Assembly: GCA_013141055.1 (NCBI GenBank)
Contig: JABFRS010000001.1
Location: forward strand, 2,538,567 to 2,602,566
DNA: 64,000 nt
Direction of reading: 5' to 3'
From: Cyclobacteriaceae bacterium
Lineage (GTDB): Bacteria; Bacteroidota; Bacteroidia; Cytophagales; Cyclobacteriaceae
Made by a program: the position numbers and the translations under genes. Numbering within the stretch: position 1 is the first letter of the stretch; each line of letters starts with the position of its first letter. This document shows positions 61,009 to 64,000 of this stretch, one piece after another. The notes under the pieces were generated by a model. It did not search any database and had not been told where the DNA came from. It worked only from the letters and a program-made list of their open reading frames with translations.

Positions 61009-61119
61009 ATGTTTTAATTTTTCTCAAAGAAACGGGTGAAATGCCACGGCAGCCATGTAAAAACGGCCATTTCTGGTAAGACGTCGGTGAAACAGGGAGT
61101 TCAGTAGGTGAATCCGGAA

Positions 61120-61548
61120 TTACTGAACGGGGTATTTTACAAACCGCCTTGAATCTTCTGTGTATCCCAGCCTAAGATAGAACTCGTGAGTCTTTTTTCG
61201 TCTCAGATTGCTGGTTACCTCCAACTTGATGCACCCCTTCTGTGTTAAAAATTTCTCACCGGATTCCAGAAGCTTCGTGCCTATACCTTTTGAGCGAAAA
61301 GACTCGTCAATACAGAAAGAAGTAAATCGTCCTAAAGGACCTTTCCAGTGCATTAACTCAAACCAATGCATGGAAATAAACCCAATCACTTTTTCATCAA
61401 CCTCTGCAACTAGAATATAATACCCGGGCTTTTCATGTTGAACAATCTTAAGAGCAACTTCTTCATCCGTCAGATCAGGATATCCCAATTGTGCCAATAA
61501 AGATTGAATAGCCTTTGAATCGAATGCAATGGCTTGTCGTATGATCAT
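61120..61548 (-). CDS. GNAT family N-acetyltransferase
   Basis: This 142-residue acetyltransferase has IRQAIAFDSKAIQSLLAQLGYPDLTDEEV at the start, GFISMHWFELMHW (beta-4), the acetyl-CoA loop in ESFRSKGIGTKLLESGEKF (Q/RxxGxG/A type) and HEFYLRLGY. The substrate cannot be predicted. It is 10 bp downstream of the antiporter gene and probably part of the antiporter/stress operon. The 111-bp gap on its other side holds no recognisable terminator. Confidence 0.92.
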   Translation of the reverse strand: MIIRQAIAFDSKAIQSLLAQLGYPDLTDEEVALKIVQHEKPGYYILVAEVDEKVIGFISMHWFELMHWKGPLGRFTSFCIDESFRSKGIGTKLLESGEKFLTQKGCIKLEVTSNLRRKKTHEFYLRLGYTEDSRRFVKYPVQ

Positions 61549-61558
61549 AAGATGAATA

Positions 61559-62818
61559 TTAAATTCCTAACCGGGCATCATCCTTCTTTGGATTTTTCAA
61601 CATCCATTTCATTAAAGGTCCGCTCGTCATACTCGTAATCAATGCCATGATGACCAATGAAACAAATATCTTCTCGTTGATCAGTCCGTTTTCAAGTGCT
61701 ACGATGCCAAGGATGATTTCCATCGCACCGCGGGCATTCATTCCAAAGCCTGCCGCCAGCGATTCACGCCAAGTGAAGCCGCCCAACCTTGTTCCCAAGC
61801 CGCTTCCAATAATTTTTCCAGCGAAAGCGATGAAAAGAATTACAAGAGTAAGCCATGCATCAAAATTGACAAGGAAGTTCACCTTCAGGCCTATTGCAAC
61901 AAAAAATAATGGAGCGAAAATATTATTGATGAATTGATGCACGATCTCTTTGGCTCGCTCACTCATGTGCTCTGAGTCGCCCAACGCAATCCCAATTATA
62001 AAAGCACCGAATACCGCATGGATACCGATGAATTCCGTAAAGGCTGCTGCCAAAAAGCAAAGAGATAATGATAGAGACAATAATCCTCCAGGCCATGCAA
62101 GCTTTTTATTTACCCAAGGCAAAAGGCGATTCAATAAACCGCGGCCGATCGTAAGCATAAAAGCAGCAAATCCGGCTGTTAAAAGAAAGGTGTATCCGAC
62201 AGAAATGTTTCCTCCTTTTCCTATCATACCTAAGACGATGGAGAAGATCATCCAGCCAATGATATCATCTACCATTGCCGAGGCGACCACCAACATTCCA
62301 ATCTTTGTTTTGAAAAGTTTGAGATCCATCATGATCCTAACAATCACGGGCAAAGCAGAAATGGCCATTGCGGTTCCCATGAACAACGCAAACAACAAAG
62401 TATCGACGTCCCCATTGTTTCCAAAAAACGCCGGGAAAGCGTAAGGAATAATAAACCCAAGAAGAAAAGGAATGATCAATCCAAAGAAGCTGGAGAACAA
62501 GGCCTGCTTTCCTTGCTGAAAAACTATTCGAAGATCTACTTCAAGGCCAGCAATGAATAGAAGCATGACAACGGCTACTTTGGTGAAGCCATCCAGCACA
62601 ATTGCAGAAGCGCCGGTTTTCGGAAAAAGCATATCGAAAGAATCCGGAGAGAATGTTCCCAGTATCGTTGGGCCCAGTATCAATCCGGCAATGAGCTCAC
62701 CAACGACGGCAGGTTGTTTAAATTTTCTTGCGACTTCAGCCATGACCCTTCCAAAAGCAAGCATCACGCTTAGCTGGATCATTAGATGAATTAATTCTGA
62801 ATGGGAGAGTTTAGCCAC
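61559..62818 (-). CDS. Cation:proton antiporter (CPA2 type)
   Basis: This 419-residue carrier has about 12 predicted helices. It begins with a short N-terminus (GTG start at 62818) followed by MLAFGRVMAEVARKFKQPAVVGELIAGLILGP. It contains VASAMVDDIIGWMIF with two Asp that probably carry the cation, then FGMNARGAMEIILGIVAL. It probably exchanges Na+ or K+ for H+. No C-terminal TrkA domain is present. It overlaps the universal stress gene by 8 bp, and the two may form a pH or salt stress unit. Confidence 0.92.
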   Translation of the reverse strand: MAKLSHSELIHLMIQLSVMLAFGRVMAEVARKFKQPAVVGELIAGLILGPTILGTFSPDSFDMLFPKTGASAIVLDGFTKVAVVMLLFIAGLEVDLRIVFQQGKQALFSSFFGLIIPFLLGFIIPYAFPAFFGNNGDVDTLLFALFMGTAMAISALPVIVRIMMDLKLFKTKIGMLVVASAMVDDIIGWMIFSIVLGMIGKGGNISVGYTFLLTAGFAAFMLTIGRGLLNRLLPWVNKKLAWPGGLLSLSLSLCFLAAAFTEFIGIHAVFGAFIIGIALGDSEHMSERAKEIVHQFINNIFAPLFFVAIGLKVNFLVNFDAWLTLVILFIAFAGKIIGSGLGTRLGGFTWRESLAAGFGMNARGAMEIILGIVALENGLINEKIFVSLVIMALITSMTSGPLMKWMLKNPKKDDARLGI

Positions 62819-63659
62819 GGCCGTCCCCCTTCCCTGGTTGTACGATCAGAAGACTACAAGGAAGATCGGCAAAAACATACTCCAGATCATGAGTAAATAC
62901 ACGATCAAGAAATTTGAATCTTCGGGGTGGAGCTCCGACTACCAAAAGATCAGCCTGCTTTCTTTTTGCAAATTGAGCAAGCTCAAAACCAGATTTACCC
63001 GTGATGATCTTAATATTAATCTTGAAATTATCATGAGGGATTTTCTGAAGAAGCTTTTCAACTTTCTCTACTTCATCTTTAATCAATCCTTGCCGGATCT
63101 TTTCATATTCGTCCTCTGAGCTTTGATCTGCGGCCGACATTGCCAATCCAAACATCTTTAACTCCCTCACCACATGAATCCATGAACCATTTTTGCCAAT
63201 CTTGCATGCTAATGAAAGTGAATCCTCCACACGCGGACGTTCATCGGCATCCACGACAACATTTTTAAACCCTTCTGGCTCCAATGAAGGCTGTGTTAAC
63301 AAAAGCACAGAGCATTTTGAGCGACGCATGATATGTCTGGCAATGGTACCGAGGTAGTACTGAAATAAATTCTCTTTTTTTAACGCGCCGGCAATCAAAA
63401 GATCAACCTTCTCCCGATCACAGGCTTTAAGAATAGTGCGGGCGGGATCACCCTTTTCCCATCGGATGGTCACATCATCTTTTGAAAGTTTCCTGCTCTC
63501 AAGCAGTCCTTGCATGAGAACGTCTTCCTTCTGACCATGTTCTCCGATGTGAATCAAAACCAATCTTGCATTGAAATGCCGGGCAATATTTGCAGCTTCA
63601 GCGAGCATGCGCTCTGCGGTAGGTGAAAATGCGACAGCAAGCCCAATGGTTTGGATCAT
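62811..63659 (-). CDS. Tandem universal stress protein (UspA family)
   Basis: This 282-residue protein has two Usp domains. The first (1-145) begins with TIGLAVAFSPTAERMLAEAANIARHF and has LLIAGALKKENLFQYYLGTIARHIMRRSKCSVLLL. The second ends with LLVVGAPPRRFKFLDRVFTHDLEYVFADLPCSLLIV, with ATP-binding-like GxxxR and Ser/Thr positions. Tandem forms are common in bacteria and respond to stress. Its last bases overlap the antiporter gene, so the two are translated together. Upstream is a gap of 121 bp with a divergent gene. Confidence 0.92.
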   Translation of the reverse strand: MIQTIGLAVAFSPTAERMLAEAANIARHFNARLVLIHIGEHGQKEDVLMQGLLESRKLSKDDVTIRWEKGDPARTILKACDREKVDLLIAGALKKENLFQYYLGTIARHIMRRSKCSVLLLTQPSLEPEGFKNVVVDADERPRVEDSLSLACKIGKNGSWIHVVRELKMFGLAMSAADQSSEDEYEKIRQGLIKDEVEKVEKLLQKIPHDNFKINIKIITGKSGFELAQFAKRKQADLLVVGAPPRRFKFLDRVFTHDLEYVFADLPCSLLIVQPGKGDGRG

Positions 63660-63715
63660 GCCGTTAAAATAAGGAGAGCAGACCTTTAAAATAAATTAAA
63701 TTCGATAAAACACCC

Positions 63716-63745
63716 TTGTAAAAGTTCAAATTCCGTCTACTTTTA
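63716..63745 (+). promoter_or_regulatory. Possible promoter of the gene at 63781
   Basis: TTG (63716-63718), 19 nt and TACTTTTA (63738-63745) fit the Bacteroidota pattern except for the last base. The 14-mer CCGTCTACTTTTAA is identical to that before the LuxR-type regulator at 50584. The predicted leader is about 31 nt. Confidence 0.45.
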
Positions 63746-63780
63746 AAGATCAGAAGATTTTACTCTGGTAATTATTTTTA

Positions 63781-64000
63781 ATGTACGACAGTAAAAGCGA
63801 ATCAGAGCAGAAAAGAAAAGTACTGATCAACAGGCTTTCCATCCTTATTTTTTTCCTCACCACTATTTACTTTTTCCTGGACTGGTGGCTTGAGATCCAT
63901 GCTCAGCCATTTATTTATTTCAGCTTCTTCTCCTTTTCGTTGATAACACTTTTTCTGAATCGTGTTGGCAAGCCTGCTTCAGCAAAGGCAATTAGTCTGA
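63781..64000 (+). CDS. Membrane protein, cut by the right edge
   Basis: Only the first 73 residues are visible. They start MYDSKSESEQKRKVLINRLS and continue with a membrane helix (ILIFFLTTIYFFLDWWLEIHA) and a second one (FIYFSFFSFSLITLFLNRVG), separated by a very short loop. The pattern fits the N-terminus of a multi-helix sensor kinase in this phylum, but this cannot be decided here. The gene is divergent from the universal stress gene. Confidence 0.6.
   Translation, partial: MYDSKSESEQKRKVLINRLSILIFFLTTIYFFLDWWLEIHAQPFIYFSFFSFSLITLFLNRVGKPASAKAISL

Noticed and set aside
61950-62444. Open frame of 164 codons on the plus strand inside the antiporter gene
   Set aside because: Antisense to membrane helices of a clear antiporter; the translated residues are Pro/Lys-rich without a domain.
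1-64000. CRISPR arrays, insertion sequences, toxin-antitoxin or defence gene clusters
   Set aside because: No regular short repeats, transposase-like frames, or nuclease/helicase defence genes were seen on either strand; the window is chromosomal core with envelope and regulatory genes.

Overview
The window reads as an ordinary chromosomal stretch of a member of the Bacteroidota, most likely a Cytophagales-type bacterium. Several sequence signs point there. Recognisable promoters have the TTG/TTTG - N19-21 - TAnnTTTG form of this phylum rather than -35/-10 boxes. Two large secreted proteins end in type IX secretion (T9SS) sorting domains. Typical families of the group are present: GLPGLI, DUF4295 beside rpmG/rpmB, a DUF6452/DUF6048 pair, DUF1573 and bacillithiol BshC. 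I see no phage, transposon, integrase, CRISPR array or plasmid gene, and base use looks even throughout.

Layout. 1-8.6 kb: an RNA methyltransferase cut by the left edge, an OmpR-type two-component system (TCS), small secreted proteins (DUF1573, DUF1080, a free-standing TonB-plug-like protein), then a DUF2520 protein, cysteine desulfurase, phosphoglucosamine mutase and a small Cys-rich membrane protein. 8.6-13.6 kb: MazG, a giant AsmA-like protein, a GDSL esterase, a ferritin-like PA2169-type protein and tRNA-Val(UAC). 13.6-16.9 kb: a YCII-like secreted protein, then thioesterase, alpha/beta hydrolase, TetR regulator and SDR, with near-identical palindromes in front of the regulator and the hydrolase. 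17.0-19.4 kb: MarR regulator, two pirins and a [4Fe-4S] mono-cluster protein, with matching operators overlapping both promoters. 19.5-19.8 kb: tRNA-Val(GAC) and tRNA-Lys(CUU). 19.8-30.8 kb: pentapeptide protein, M1 peptidase, cupin, 1254-residue subtilase with T9SS tail, nucleotide pyrophosphatase/phosphodiesterase, trehalase and an MFS carrier.

30.9-36.9 kb: a second OmpR-type TCS divergent from a GLPGLI protein and a TonB-receptor-like outer-membrane protein. 37-41.4 kb: phosphodiesterase, then a tight run of PfkB kinase, M16 peptidase, ispF and mnmD. 41.4-44.9 kb: 5-formyl-THF cyclo-ligase, bshC and rimO. 45-47.8 kb: DUF6452/DUF6048 pair, ftsY, and the rpmB-rpmG-DUF4295 ribosomal cluster. 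48-53.2 kb: TPR histidine kinase, unknown membrane protein, LuxR-type regulator and an OmpA/PD40 protein. 53.2-58.1 kb: HAD phosphatase, FG-GAP/T9SS protein, murF and a DUF2461 protein. 58.2-61 kb: a four-gene LiaF-like/DUF4288/LytS/LytTR operon. 61-64 kb: GNAT, cation:proton antiporter, universal stress protein and the start of a membrane protein cut by the right edge.

Most genes are housekeeping or envelope functions. The most notable signals are regulatory: the MarR-pirin-FeS cassette, with a near-perfect operator in two copies exactly over the promoters; the self-controlled TetR/hydrolase locus; -7 boxes placed 3-6 nt before start codons, which predict leaderless mRNAs; and a tRNA-Val(GAC) whose nearly universal U33 reads as C. 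I found no convincing defence or otherwise wholly new multi-gene system.
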